Part shown: positions 24,890-34,684 of the stretch, one piece after another
How positions within the stretch are numbered: position 1 is the first letter of the stretch
How the letters are laid out: each line of letters opens with the position of its first letter
NCBI RefSeq assembly: GCF_029892685.1
Contig: NZ_JARXVD010000006.1
Location: forward strand, 167,244 to 231,243
Direction: 5' to 3'
DNA from: Mycobacterium sp. OTB74
GTDB taxonomy: Bacteria > Actinomycetota > Actinomycetes > Mycobacteriales > Mycobacteriaceae
Length of the DNA stretch: 64,000 nt
The notes under the pieces: model-generated
Database searches by the model: none
What the model was told of the DNA's origin: nothing
The model's input: only the letters and a program-made list of their open reading frames with translations
Translations under genes and position numbers: made by a program

Positions 24890-27166
24890 TCATTCGGACC
24901 GCACCTCTGCGGGCCGGTCCAGCACCGGCGCGGTAGCTTCATGCGATTCGCTGACCCTGATCCGCTCGTGCAACCTGGCCAACGGCGCCGGAGCCCACCA
25001 GCTCCATCGGCCCATCAGGTGCATGAACGCCGGCACCAGCAGCATCCGCACCAGGGTCGCGTCCACCAGGACCGCCATCGTCAGACCGACACCGAACATC
25101 CGCATGAATGCGACCTGCGATGCGATAAGCGCGGCAAACGATATCGACATCACCAACGCGGCGGCGGTGATCACCCGGCCGGTTCGGGCCAGCCCCAGTG
25201 CCACACTCTCGTCGTTGACTTCCCCTTGCGGCGCATCGGGATCCGCAGCCCGGGCAGCCAGCCAGAACTCGCGGATCCGGGCGACCAGAAACACCTCGTA
25301 ATCCATCGCCAGGCCAAAAGCTATGCAGAACAACAACACCGGCATGTTGGCCACCAGCGTTCCGGTGGCGGTGGTGCCGAACGCGTGCAGATGGCCGTCC
25401 TGGAATATCCAGACCAGCGCACCGAACGCCGCTGTCAATGAAAGTACGTTCAGCACAAGGGCTTTCAACGGAAGTACGACACTACCGGTAAGCAGGAACA
25501 ACAGCCAGAAGGTAATGAAGGCAATAACAGCAAGTACCCACGGCAGCCGGTCGGTGATGTCCCGCACGCTGTCGTTGTTGATCGGCGCGATACCGGCCAG
25601 CTGCACGGCCCGTCCGTCCGGTCCAGCGACACCGCGCACCGCGGCCAGCTGATCGTCCGAACGCGCCGAGAACAGCGGCGCGCTGCTGCCGACGGTGAGG
25701 AAGGCGCTGCCGTCAGTGACCGCGGTCCCGCCACCCGGCGGGCCGACCTGCTTGCCGCCGACGTAGGTGCCGCTCGGCGCGCTGACCGACGTGACATCAC
25801 GCAGACGGGACAGGTCAGTGGCATAACGATCAAACTGGGCGGGCGTCACCCCGGCCGCGTCCGGGATGACCGCGTTGATGTTGGTGGCTGAGTTGTTGAC
25901 GAAATCTGAGCGCAGCTGGTCCCCCACTTGGTGTGACGACGCCGATTTCGGCAGCACCCGGTCGTCGGGGAAACCCCACTTCACGCCGAGGAACGGCGCG
26001 CCCAGCACCAGTAGGAAGACCACGACCGCCAAGGCCACTGGCACGGCGTGCCGCATGACCACTTTGGTCGAGCGGTACCAGAACATGTGCTCGACCGGCT
26101 TGGCGGCAGGTACACGACTTCGATTGCGTCGCACCGAGAGTGCGTCCAGTCGGTCTCCCAACAACCACATGGCGGCGGGAGTGACGAACACGGCAGCTGC
26201 CGCGGCAAAGGAGACCGTCGCGACACCGGCGTAGGCGAACGATTTGAGGAAGTACATCGGGAAGATCAGCATCGCGACCATCGACAGAGCGACCGTCGTA
26301 GCGGAGAACAGCACTGTGCGTCCGGCGGTGACCATGGTGCGCACCAGCGCTTGGTCCCTGGCCGCGCCGCCCGCGAGTTCGTCGCGGTACCGGCTGATGA
26401 TCAACAGGGTGTAGTCGATCGCCAGCGCCAGGCCCAGCGCGGTGGCGAGGTTCAGCGCGAAAATCGAGACGTCGGTGGCGAAGGTGATGAGCCGCAACAC
26501 AGCCATGGTGCCCACGATCGCCAGCCCGCCCACTGCGATCGGTAGCGCCGCTGCAACCAACCCGCCGAACACCCACACCAGCACCAGAAAGCTGAGCGGT
26601 ATCGCGATGGACTCCATCAACAGCAGGTCGCGTTCGGTCTGGTGGTTGATCTGTGCGTAGACCATGGCCATGCCACCGGCTTTGACGGTGACGCCAGGCC
26701 GGTCGTAGACCAACTCGTCAACCAGCGCCTTGGCGTATTTCTGGGCGTTGTTCTCGCCACCGTTGACGCCGGCGACGATCAGACCCGACGTACCGTCTTT
26801 GCTGATCAGTTCACCCGCGGCGGCCGGCGGCACCGTCCAGGCCGAGACCACATTGGCAATGTGCGGCGAGGCCTTGAGTCGGTCCACGATCTGGGTCGCC
26901 GCCGCGGTGGCCTCCGGACTGTGTATGCCGAGGCCGGGGTTCGTCGAGGTCACTGTGACCAACAACTGCATGTCGCCCTGGTGGAACTTATCGGTGAGCA
27001 ACCGAGTGGCCTGCGACGATTCGGCGTTCGGGTTCTGGAACCCGCCGGATGACAGGCTCTTGGCCACCGGAACGCCGAAGATCGCGGCAGCAATCGCGAT
27101 CAGCACCGTGAATGCCAGGATGCGACGTGGTGCTGCGATGGCCAGCAATGCGACGCGCTTCAGCAT
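24890..27166 (-). CDS. mmpL13: Full-length MmpL (MmpL13-like) lipid transporter
   Basis: A 758-residue RND-superfamily MMPL transporter, inner-membrane proton-driven exporters of mycobacterial envelope lipids. It has an N-terminal helix, two large periplasmic loops, and two six-helix bundles (for example ALGLALAIDYTLLIISRYRDEL in the first half, FGLAMDYEVFLVARIREF in the second). These paired Asp-Tyr dyads are the proton-relay residues. Gene order (methyltransferase, this gene, SDR, mcr) matches H37Rv Rv1147 to Rv1143, where mmpL13 is split in two; here it is a single uninterrupted ORF. Lipid cargo unknown. Confidence 0.8.
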   Translation of the reverse strand: MLKRVALLAIAAPRRILAFTVLIAIAAAIFGVPVAKSLSSGGFQNPNAESSQATRLLTDKFHQGDMQLLVTVTSTNPGLGIHSPEATAAATQIVDRLKASPHIANVVSAWTVPPAAAGELISKDGTSGLIVAGVNGGENNAQKYAKALVDELVYDRPGVTVKAGGMAMVYAQINHQTERDLLLMESIAIPLSFLVLVWVFGGLVAAALPIAVGGLAIVGTMAVLRLITFATDVSIFALNLATALGLALAIDYTLLIISRYRDELAGGAARDQALVRTMVTAGRTVLFSATTVALSMVAMLIFPMYFLKSFAYAGVATVSFAAAAAVFVTPAAMWLLGDRLDALSVRRNRSRVPAAKPVEHMFWYRSTKVVMRHAVPVALAVVVFLLVLGAPFLGVKWGFPDDRVLPKSASSHQVGDQLRSDFVNNSATNINAVIPDAAGVTPAQFDRYATDLSRLRDVTSVSAPSGTYVGGKQVGPPGGGTAVTDGSAFLTVGSSAPLFSARSDDQLAAVRGVAGPDGRAVQLAGIAPINNDSVRDITDRLPWVLAVIAFITFWLLFLLTGSVVLPLKALVLNVLSLTAAFGALVWIFQDGHLHAFGTTATGTLVANMPVLLFCIAFGLAMDYEVFLVARIREFWLAARAADPDAPQGEVNDESVALGLARTGRVITAAALVMSISFAALIASQVAFMRMFGVGLTMAVLVDATLVRMLLVPAFMHLMGRWSWWAPAPLARLHERIRVSESHEATAPVLDRPAEVRSE

Positions 27167-27273
27167 CGATTACCCCGCTTCAGTTCGAAAACGCACATGA
27201 GTTATCGACGATGAGTCGGTCACCCCACCTTACTGTGCCTCTAGTCACGAAACACGGTTGACCAGGGTTCAAT

Positions 27274-27289
27274 CACCTGCAAACAGGTG
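27274..27289. promoter_or_regulatory. Short inverted repeat upstream of the MmpL gene
   Basis: CACCTG-CAAA-CAGGTG (27274-27289) lies 108 bp upstream of the MmpL13-like start in the otherwise gene-free stretch 27167-27386. It could be an operator or just a short chance palindrome. Confidence 0.25.
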
Positions 27290-27386
27290 TTCCAGACCAC
27301 CCCCGTGAACCGATGTGCCGTCGGACCCTACCCGGGAGTAATAATTGCCATCATTTTCCGAACCGTGACTCACGAAATCCTTAGTC

Positions 27387-27530
27387 GTGACCAATAGCCT
27401 CATTGACATGTGGATCGACGACACCAGTGCCGATGTCATCAAAGTTGATTTCGACGCCCTCTACCACGGGGACGTCCTGATCGAGGGTGATACCTCCGAG
27501 CAGTTCCCGGACCTCGCCCAGGCTGTCTGA
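27387..27530 (+). CDS. Possible 47-residue small protein
   Basis: GTG 27387 to TGA 27528-27530 encodes 47 residues starting VTNSLIDMWIDDTSADVI. Third codon positions are mostly G/C (roughly four in five), as for neighbouring genes, and the frame is better than the overlapping leftward one. No clear ribosome site and no recognised family. A stem (27577-27605) and a terminator (27647-27681) follow, which supports a short transcript here. Confidence 0.3.
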   Translation: MTNSLIDMWIDDTSADVIKVDFDALYHGDVLIEGDTSEQFPDLAQAV

Positions 27531-27576
27531 TTTCGCGCGGATAACCCGCACGGGTCGACTGACCTGACGAGCCGAT

Positions 27577-27605
27577 GGTTGCTTGGACAGCCTGCCCAAG
27601 CAACC
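27577..27605. terminator. Hairpin downstream of possible small ORF
   Basis: GGTTGCTTGG (27577-27586) pairs perfectly with CCAAGCAACC (27596-27605) across a 9-nt loop. It may terminate the rightward small transcript. Confidence 0.35.
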
Positions 27606-27646
27606 AAGCACCCCGTGAACTTGAATCAAGAAACACGGCCAAGAAA

Positions 27647-27681
27647 ACAAAGCCGCTGACCATCACGGTCAGCGGCTTTGT
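27647..27681. terminator. Bidirectional intrinsic terminator
   Basis: ACAAAGCCGCTGACC (27647-27661) pairs perfectly with GGTCAGCGGCTTTGT (27667-27681) across a 5-nt loop; runs of A before and T after allow termination in either direction. It lies 48 bp beyond the stop of the leftward flavin oxidoreductase. Confidence 0.75.
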
Positions 27682-27728
27682 CGTGCTTATCGCGTCGCAT
27701 TCCGGGTCGCGGAACGACGCCTGGCCAT

Positions 27729-28742
<1,014 letters not shown>

Positions 28743-29495
28743 CTACCGCGGGGCCATACGGATCGCACCATCCAGGCGGATGACCTCACCGTTGAGCATC
28801 GGGTTCTCGATGATGTGCTGCGCCAGTGCACCGTACTCGTCCGGATCACCCAGGCGGGCCGGATGCGGAACTTGCTGTCCCAGCGACTGCTGTGCGGCCT
28901 CGGGCAGCGAGCCCAGCAGCGGGGTCTTGAACAGGCCCGGGGCGATGGTGCACACGCGGATCAGCTCACGGGACAGGTCACGAGCGATCGGCAGCGTCAT
29001 GCCGACCACGCCACCCTTGGACGCGGAGTACGCGGCCTGGCCGATCTGACCATCGAACGCTGCCACCGACGCGGTGTTGACGATGACGCCGCGCTCTTCG
29101 CCGATGGGTTCGGTCTTGGCCATACGCTCGGCACTCAGCCGGATCACGTTGAACGTGCCGATCAGGTTGACCTCGACGACCTTGCGGAAGCCGGCCAGCG
29201 GGAAGACGCCGTCCTTGCCGAGGGTCTTGATGGCGTTGCCGATGCCTGCGCAGTTGACGTTGATCCGCAGCGGACCCATCGCCTCAGCAGCATCGAGGGC
29301 CTCGGCCACACCCTCTTCGTCGGTGACATCGGTGCCGACGAACTTGGCCCGCTCACCCAGCTCTGCCACGACCTCCTCACCCTTGAGGTCAATGACCACG
29401 ACGCTGGCGCCGGCGTCCAGCAGCCGCTTGGTGGTGGCCAGGCCCAGGCCCGACGCGCCACCGGTGACGACGGCTACGGAATCTTTGATCTGCAC
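28743..29495 (-). CDS. Short-chain dehydrogenase (HSD10/3-hydroxyacyl-CoA dehydrogenase-like)
   Basis: A 250-residue SDR, from GTG 29495 preceded by AGAAGGGA. It has the TGGASGLG cofactor motif, D-x-K near 40 for NAD preference, NCAG, and the YSASKGG catalytic pair with Ser in NTASVAAF. This form matches type 10 17-beta-HSD/3-hydroxyacyl-CoA dehydrogenases. It matches Rv1144 in position, beside mcr. It would oxidise the 3-hydroxyacyl-CoA product of a branched acyl chain, after racemisation by Mcr. Confidence 0.8.
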   Translation of the reverse strand: MQIKDSVAVVTGGASGLGLATTKRLLDAGASVVVIDLKGEEVVAELGERAKFVGTDVTDEEGVAEALDAAEAMGPLRINVNCAGIGNAIKTLGKDGVFPLAGFRKVVEVNLIGTFNVIRLSAERMAKTEPIGEERGVIVNTASVAAFDGQIGQAAYSASKGGVVGMTLPIARDLSRELIRVCTIAPGLFKTPLLGSLPEAAQQSLGQQVPHPARLGDPDEYGALAQHIIENPMLNGEVIRLDGAIRMAPR

Positions 29496-29551
29496 TGCGA
29501 AATCCCTTCTGTTGAAACGAAAAACTGCTGTCTTCCTCTTCGCGTCTGGGC

Positions 29552-30652
29552 TCAGGCCCAGTCGCGGAGGATCGACTCGGTGTCGGCTCCGGGCACTCCG
29601 GGGGGCGTCGGTGTAGATGGCACGCTGCGGGAGAACCGCGGCGCCGGCATGGGCTCGAGGTTGTCGCCGTCGCCGGCGGCGAATCGGAAGAAGGTATCGC
29701 GCTCGGTGATGTGCGGCTCGGATTCCACCTCGGCAAAGCTCAGCACCGGGGTCGCACACGCATCCGAGCCGGTGAACACCTGTGTCCAGTGCTCGCGGGT
29801 CTGGGCGACGAAGGCCTTGGTGAAAGCCTCGCGCAGTTCGGGCCAGCGGGCCATGTCGTTCTGAGCGGGGAGCGTGGCCGGGTCAAGACCCAGCTTGGCC
29901 AGCAACTCGGCATAGAACTGCGGCTCGATGGCCCCGATCGCCATGTACTTGCCGTCAGAGGTTTCGTAGGTGTCGTAGTAGGGCGCGCCCGTGTCGAGCA
30001 TGTTGACGCCCCGCTCATCGCTCCACATGCCCTGGCGACGGAAGCCCCACATCATCTGCATCAGCACGCTGGCGCCGTCGACCATCGCGGCGTCGATCAC
30101 CTGCCCCTTACCCGAGGCCTGCCGCTCGTACAGCGCGGACAGAATGCCGACCAGCAGGAACATCGAACCACCGCCGAAGTCACCCGCCAGGTTCAGCGGC
30201 GGGACGGGGCGCTCGCCCTTGCGGCCGACCGCATGCAGTACGCCGTTCAGCGAGATGTAGTTGATGTCGTGGCCGGCCTGAAGCGCGCGCGGACCGGTCT
30301 GGCCCCACCCGGTCATCCGGGCGTAGATCAGCTTGTCGTTGACCTTGGCACAGTCCTCGGGACCCAGGCCCAGACGCTCGGTGACACCGGGCCGGAAGCC
30401 CTCGATCAGCACGTCGGCCTTGGAGATCAGCGTGAGCACCAGTTTGCGGCCCTCTTCGCTCTTCATGTCCGCGGCCACCGACCGGCGGTTTCGCAGCATG
30501 GTGTCGCCGCTGGGCGTCGGATTGGCAGCCTTGTTCGGCCGTTCTACTCGTACGACGTCGGCGCCCAGATCGCCGAGAATCATTGCCGCGTGTGGACCCG
30601 GGCCGATGCCGGCCAGCTCGACAACACGCAGTCCCTGTAATGGTCCGGCCAT
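29552..30652 (-). CDS. mcr: Alpha-methylacyl-CoA racemase (CaiB/BaiF family)
   Basis: A 366-residue racemase that interconverts (2R)- and (2S)-methylacyl-CoA, needed before beta-oxidation of methyl-branched acids such as sterol side chains. It is strongly similar by recollection to M. tuberculosis MCR (Rv1143): [35 protein letters not shown] motif, [23 protein letters not shown] with the catalytic His near 127, [11 protein letters not shown] with the catalytic Asp near 157. It is divergent from an enoyl-CoA hydratase-like gene. Confidence 0.9.
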   Translation of the reverse strand: MAGPLQGLRVVELAGIGPGPHAAMILGDLGADVVRVERPNKAANPTPSGDTMLRNRRSVAADMKSEEGRKLVLTLISKADVLIEGFRPGVTERLGLGPEDCAKVNDKLIYARMTGWGQTGPRALQAGHDINYISLNGVLHAVGRKGERPVPPLNLAGDFGGGSMFLLVGILSALYERQASGKGQVIDAAMVDGASVLMQMMWGFRRQGMWSDERGVNMLDTGAPYYDTYETSDGKYMAIGAIEPQFYAELLAKLGLDPATLPAQNDMARWPELREAFTKAFVAQTREHWTQVFTGSDACATPVLSFAEVESEPHITERDTFFRFAAGDGDNLEPMPAPRFSRSVPSTPTPPGVPGADTESILRDWA

Positions 30653-30692
30653 CGATACGCACCTCTTGGTAGATAGGTTGACGCTAGGTCTG

Positions 30693-30721
30693 TTGACCGC
30701 GACATAGCTTACTTGTATAAC
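30693..30721 (+). promoter_or_regulatory. Likely sigma-70-type promoter of the enoyl-CoA hydratase-like gene
   Basis: TTGACC (30693-30698), a 17-bp spacer and TATAAC (30716-30721) fit a vegetative promoter. The predicted transcript start near 30728 gives a leader of about 43 nt before ATG 30771. Confidence 0.5.
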
Positions 30722-30770
30722 GAAGTCCGTCTACTGCGGGTCCGTTGCCCGCCTGAAACTGGGGTGCTGA

Positions 30771-31562
30771 ATGACCTATACCGGAACTGCCGACCTCGCC
30801 GTTTCCCTCGACGGTGGCGTGTTGTCGGTGACGCTCAACCGACCGGACACGCTGAACTCGCTCACCCAGGAGATGCTCGAGGGCATCGCCGACGCGGTGA
30901 CCCAGGCAGCGACAGACCCGGCAGTCAAGGTGGTCCGCCTGGGTGGCGCCGGCCGCGGTTTCAGTTCGGGCGCCGGCCTGAGCGCCAGCGACCAGGGGGC
31001 CAAAACCCATGACGCCGCAGGGGTTTTGAACGCGGCCAACCGTGCAGTCTCCGCGATCGTCAACCTGCCCAAGCCTGCGATCGCGGTGGTCCACGGTGCG
31101 GCGGCCGGTGTCGGGGTGTCCCTGGCACTGGCCTGCGACATCGTGCTGGCGTCGGAGCAGTCCTACCTCCTGCTGGCATTCACCAAGATCGGCCTGATGC
31201 CCGACGGCGGTGCGTCGGCACTGGTCGCGGCATCCATCGGCCGGGCCCGGGCCATGCGCATGGCACTGCTGGCCGAGAGGCTGCCGGCCCGCGAGGCCTT
31301 CGCGGCCGGACTGGTGAGCTCGGTGCACGCCGCCGACGAACTCGACGCCGAGGTGGACCGCGTGATCGGGATCCTTACCTCTGGCCCGGCCGCAGCCTTG
31401 CGCAGGACCAAGCAGGCCATCAATGACGCGACCCTGACCGAGCTGAACAATGCGTTCGCCCGCGAAAGTGCCGGACAGATCCAGCTTTTGAACGCGCATG
31501 ACCTGCGCGAGGGCATCGCAGCGTTCCAGCAGCGCCGCCCGCCCGTCTTCTCCGACGTCTAG
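30771..31562 (+). CDS. Enoyl-CoA hydratase/isomerase family protein
   Basis: A 263-residue crotonase-fold protein, divergent from mcr as echA10/echA11 are in H37Rv. The oxyanion-hole strands are present (GRGFSSGAGL, AAAGVGVSLALACD). However, the two glutamates of true hydratases are not conserved: GVGVSLAL replaces the usual GGGCELAL, and IGLMPDGG has Asp near the second site. This pattern is closer to isomerase or PaaG-type members, so hydratase activity should not be assumed. A hairpin terminator follows. Confidence 0.8.
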   Translation: MTYTGTADLAVSLDGGVLSVTLNRPDTLNSLTQEMLEGIADAVTQAATDPAVKVVRLGGAGRGFSSGAGLSASDQGAKTHDAAGVLNAANRAVSAIVNLPKPAIAVVHGAAAGVGVSLALACDIVLASEQSYLLLAFTKIGLMPDGGASALVAASIGRARAMRMALLAERLPAREAFAAGLVSSVHAADELDAEVDRVIGILTSGPAAALRRTKQAINDATLTELNNAFARESAGQIQLLNAHDLREGIAAFQQRRPPVFSDV

Positions 31563-31572
31563 TTCCCCTTTG

Positions 31573-31623
31573 CGATTTGTGCACGATTTCGGGCGGTGAG
31601 CGCCGGAAATCGTGCACAAATCG
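31573..31623. terminator. Long perfect-stem terminator after the enoyl-CoA hydratase-like gene
   Basis: The 18-bp stem CGATTTGTGCACGATTTC (31573-31590) pairs perfectly with 31606-31623; a small inner GGCG/CGCC stem encloses GTGAG. A related hairpin follows the next gene at 32932-32980. Confidence 0.65.
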
Positions 31624-31649
31624 GTTGACGGGCGCGGGACGATGGTCCC

Positions 31650-32933
31650 GTGAGTTCCCCGTTCGACGTAGCGACGCCCGAACAGCGGAACGCCGACCGC
31701 TGGCGGGTGCTCGCACCCTTACGTTTCCGTGAGTACCGCCTGCTCATCGCAGCGGTGTCGCTGTCGATCTTCGCCGAAGGCATGTGGACGGTCGTGGCAG
31801 CGCTGCAGGTTATCGCGCTGGACAACGACCCGACCGCACTCTCGCTGGTGGCGACCTGCATGGGCGCCGGCCTGGTGTGCTTCGTCCTGGTTGGCGGCAT
31901 CGCGGCCGACCGACTCAACCGGCGCAACATCATCATCGCCGTCGAGGCGGTCAACTTCGTCACGGTGTCGGCAGTCGCTGCCCTTGGTCACATTGGGGCA
32001 CTTCGTATTTGGCACATGGCGGTGGCCGCGACATGTCTCGGCATCGCGACGGCATTCTTCTTCCCCGCGTACAGCGCATTGCTGCCGCGGTTGTTGCCGG
32101 TCGAACAATTGTTGGCCGCCAACGGCATTGAAGGTGTCGTGCGTCCGGTGTTCCAGCAGGCGATCGGTCCCGCCGTCGCCGGTGTACTGGTCGGCCTGAC
32201 CTTCCCCACAGTCGGCGAGGCAACCGTTGCAACGCTTTTCGCCGTGGGGCTGGTCCTTCTTGTGGCAACCAGGCCCGCGGCCACCAAGACTGACACCGAA
32301 CCCACTGAGCGCAAGCACGTTCTGCATGACATGCGCGATGGCTTTTCGTTCATGACCCGCACCCCGTGGCTGCTGTGGACGCTGCTGGTCGCCAGTGTTT
32401 ACGTGCTGGTGGTGCTGGGGCCTATCGAGGTGCTGGTGCCGTTCATCGCCGAAAGGCGCTTCTCCGACGGGCCTCGGGCTTACGGATTCATCATGGCCGG
32501 CTTCGGAATCGGCAGCGCCGTTGGCGCACTGTCGGTTTCCTACGCCCAGATGCCACGACGCTATCTGACCGCGATGATGACTATCTGGGGCCTGGGGGCG
32601 CTACCGCTGATCGTGGTCGGCAGCACCTCGTCGTTTCCGCTCATGCTGGCCGCCGCGTTCTGCGTCGGTATCGGTGACGGTGCCAGCATGGTGATCTGGG
32701 GAACCTTGTTGCAGCGGCGTGTGCCGACCGAGATGTTAGGCCGGGTGGCCAGCCTGGACTTCTTCGTCTCGTTGGTGTTCTTACCGGTGTCCTACGCGAT
32801 CGTTGGACCGCTGTCGAAAATCGTTCCCATGCAATGGATTTTCCTGGTGTCCGGCCTGGTCCCAGCGGTACTGACTGCGATCGCGTACACCGCGGCCCGG
32901 ATGCACCGCGACGAACTGGCCCACCCGCTGTGA
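31650..32933 (+). CDS. MFS transporter (enterobactin exporter-like)
   Basis: A 427-residue major facilitator from GTG 31650 with about 12 membrane segments. It starts with a soluble LRFREYRLLIAA segment that marks the EntS/macrolide-efflux MFS subgroup, followed by GGIAADRLNRRNI and FFFPAYSALLPRLLPVEQL, and a central loop (HVLHDMRDGFSF). These are usually drug or siderophore efflux proteins. It is bracketed by two similar hairpin terminators, so it is probably transcribed alone. Confidence 0.8.
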   Translation: MSSPFDVATPEQRNADRWRVLAPLRFREYRLLIAAVSLSIFAEGMWTVVAALQVIALDNDPTALSLVATCMGAGLVCFVLVGGIAADRLNRRNIIIAVEAVNFVTVSAVAALGHIGALRIWHMAVAATCLGIATAFFFPAYSALLPRLLPVEQLLAANGIEGVVRPVFQQAIGPAVAGVLVGLTFPTVGEATVATLFAVGLVLLVATRPAATKTDTEPTERKHVLHDMRDGFSFMTRTPWLLWTLLVASVYVLVVLGPIEVLVPFIAERRFSDGPRAYGFIMAGFGIGSAVGALSVSYAQMPRRYLTAMMTIWGLGALPLIVVGSTSSFPLMLAAAFCVGIGDGASMVIWGTLLQRRVPTEMLGRVASLDFFVSLVFLPVSYAIVGPLSKIVPMQWIFLVSGLVPAVLTAIAYTAARMHRDELAHPL

Positions 32934-32980
32934 TTTGTGCACGATTTTCCACGCTGAGCGCGGATTTTCGTGCACCAATC
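32932..32980. terminator. Imperfect hairpin at the end of the MFS gene
   Basis: GATTTGTGCACG (from 32932, overlapping the TGA stop) and CGTGCACCAATC (ending 32980) pair around an ACGCTGAGCGC loop with a few central mismatches. It is shared between the MFS gene and the convergent gamma-carbonic-anhydrase-like gene, and matches the outer stem of the hairpin at 31573-31623. Confidence 0.55.
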
Positions 32981-32981
32981 G

Positions 32982-33497
32982 CTACGAACGGTGCAGGGTG
33001 AGTAGGTGCTCGTAGACCTGAGCGTTGACCTTGTTGTGGTGGATCTCGTCTTCGGTCAACTCCCGCCGAACCTTGCCCGGGACACCCGCGATCAAAGACC
33101 GCGGCGGCACCACAAATCCTTGTGGCACAACGGTTCCCGCCGCCACCAGCGAACCCTCGCCGATCTGGGCACCGTTCAGTACAACTGCGCCCATCCCGAT
33201 CAAGCAGCCGTCCTCCACGGTACAGCCATGCAGCACGGCGTTGTGTCCGACGGTGACCCCCGCTCCGATCGTGGCCGGAAAGCCAGGGTCGACGTGAATG
33301 GTGCAGCCGTCCTGGATGTTGGAGCCCTCACCGATCACGATGGGCTCGAATTCGGCACGCAGCGTGGCGCCGTACCACACACTGGCCCGCGCGGCCAGCG
33401 TCACCTGTCCGAGCAGCGCCGCGTTCGGCGCGACCCATGATTCGTCGTGCAATTGGGGCGCGACGCCCTGGATAGGACGGATCAACGGCTCAGACAT
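32982..33497 (-). CDS. Gamma-carbonic-anhydrase-like left-handed beta-helix protein
   Basis: A 171-residue protein from ATG 33497 (a longer reading to 33596 lacks homology). It has the hexapeptide-repeat pattern of the gamma-class family and the three likely metal histidines in CTIHVDPG, VGHNAVLHGC. Related proteins (YrdA/PaaY) bind zinc or iron and may hydrate CO2 or cleave thioesters. No neighbouring gene specifies its role. Confidence 0.8.
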   Translation of the reverse strand: MSEPLIRPIQGVAPQLHDESWVAPNAALLGQVTLAARASVWYGATLRAEFEPIVIGEGSNIQDGCTIHVDPGFPATIGAGVTVGHNAVLHGCTVEDGCLIGMGAVVLNGAQIGEGSLVAAGTVVPQGFVVPPRSLIAGVPGKVRRELTEDEIHHNKVNAQVYEHLLTLHRS

Positions 33498-33820
33498 GCG
33501 GGCAATCGTATGGCACACCTTCGGTAGTGCTGCCGGAGCTACCACGGCCCGATGCCCGTGCGCCCGGCTGCACACCCGCCATCCGCGGGGCGACAACGGC
33601 CTGGCAATTCAGCTAACGGCGAGGCTCGACGCGGTCGGCGCGCAGCTGCGTTTCCTGGCAACCAAAGACGCAGGTCAGCGCCAACTGAATCGACGCTTCA
33701 ACCGGCGGTTAGTTTTGCCGTTTACCACGGAAAACCTTTACTATGCGACGGGCGCCGCACCCTGCAGGCATGTACCCCATTGGATCGCGAGCGCCCCATG
33801 AGGAAGCTGAGGAGCCGAAC
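33498..33820. other. Gene-free leader and promoter region upstream of the fasciclin gene
   Basis: No coding signal. TACTAT near 33740 could be a -10 element for the rightward fasciclin gene. A mini-ORF of 8 codons (ATG 33798 to TGA 33822-33824, MRKLRSRT) ends over the TTG start of that gene. Confidence 0.4.
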
Positions 33821-34582
33821 TTGAAGACTCGCACCAGCCGTTTTCTTGGTGTAACCGTTGCTATCACCGCGATGACCGCGTCGCTGCCGCTGGCAGTGAC
33901 TGCATACGCGGATCCGCCACCGCAGCCGCCGCCGACCAACAAGCAGCCCGATCCGCAGGGTCCCGGCTGCGACGCGGTGAAGAAGAGCCTGCCCGACGGT
34001 GCGCTGGCCGCGATGCCGAACAAGCCGGTGAGCACTGCCATTGCCAGCATCCCCTCGATCAGCACCTTCAACGCTGCCATCTCGGGTGGTTTCAACCCGG
34101 CGGTGAACGTCACCAGCGTTCTGGACAACGGTCCGTACGTGGTGTTCGCACCCAGCAATGCCGCGTTCGACGCCATGGACCCGGCGAAGCTGGCCGCTCT
34201 CAAGGCCGATCCGTCGGAGCTGACCAGCTTCGACTACTACCACGTGTTCCTCGGTGTGCTGGGCAATGACACCGTCAAGGGCCAGCGTCCGACCCAGCAG
34301 GGCACCCAGATCAAGGTGACCGGCGACGGCGACGGCATCAAGGTCAATGACACCGCCAAGTTGGTGTGCGGCGCGATCGCGGCTAGCAACGCCCGGATCT
34401 ACATCATCGACACCGTGCTGGACATGTCGCAGGCACCTACCCCGGTGACTCCCACCGCGGCGACGGACGCCTCAGGCGCTACGACGACGTCAGCCGCGAC
34501 GTCGGCCGCTCCTAGCGCCGCCGAGGCCCCGGCCACACCGGCCACACCGGCCGCACCGGCCACGACGACCGCGCAACACTGA
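33821..34582 (+). CDS. Secreted fasciclin-domain protein (MPT70/MPT83-like)
   Basis: A 253-residue exported protein. TTG 33821 is the best start: GAGGAG lies 6 nt upstream and a proper signal peptide follows (LKTRTSRFLGVTVAITAMTA). Mature part: a Pro-rich linker, GPGCDAVKK, then a fasciclin (FAS1) domain (about 75-205) with NGPYVVFAPSNAAFDAM and NARIYIIDTVL. The H-box-like FDYYHVFLG is present, as are the conserved cysteines (GPGC and LVCG). The C-terminal 45 residues are Ala/Thr/Pro-rich. FAS1 proteins mediate adhesion at the cell surface. Confidence 0.85.
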   Translation: MKTRTSRFLGVTVAITAMTASLPLAVTAYADPPPQPPPTNKQPDPQGPGCDAVKKSLPDGALAAMPNKPVSTAIASIPSISTFNAAISGGFNPAVNVTSVLDNGPYVVFAPSNAAFDAMDPAKLAALKADPSELTSFDYYHVFLGVLGNDTVKGQRPTQQGTQIKVTGDGDGIKVNDTAKLVCGAIAASNARIYIIDTVLDMSQAPTPVTPTAATDASGATTTSAATSAAPSAAEAPATPATPAAPATTTAQH

Positions 34583-34630
34583 TCTGCCGGCGCGGCCCAA
34601 TCGGTCGCACTGGAGTTGCATTCGGAGCCG

Positions 34631-34672
34631 ACGAAACAGCGCCCCTGCCATTTGGCAGGGGCGCTGTTTCGT
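34631..34672. terminator. Very strong bidirectional terminator
   Basis: A perfect 20-bp inverted repeat, arm ACGAAACAGCGCCCCTGCCA (34631-34650) with 34653-34672, and TTT runs on each side. It lies between the fasciclin gene and the convergent FAD monooxygenase. Confidence 0.85.
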
Positions 34673-34684
34673 GCCGGCAGACAA

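Noticed and set aside
27381..27650. Leftward 89-residue ORF opposite the small rightward ORF
   Set aside because: Its third codon positions are less GC-rich than those of the rightward frame, and it crosses a hairpin and terminator.
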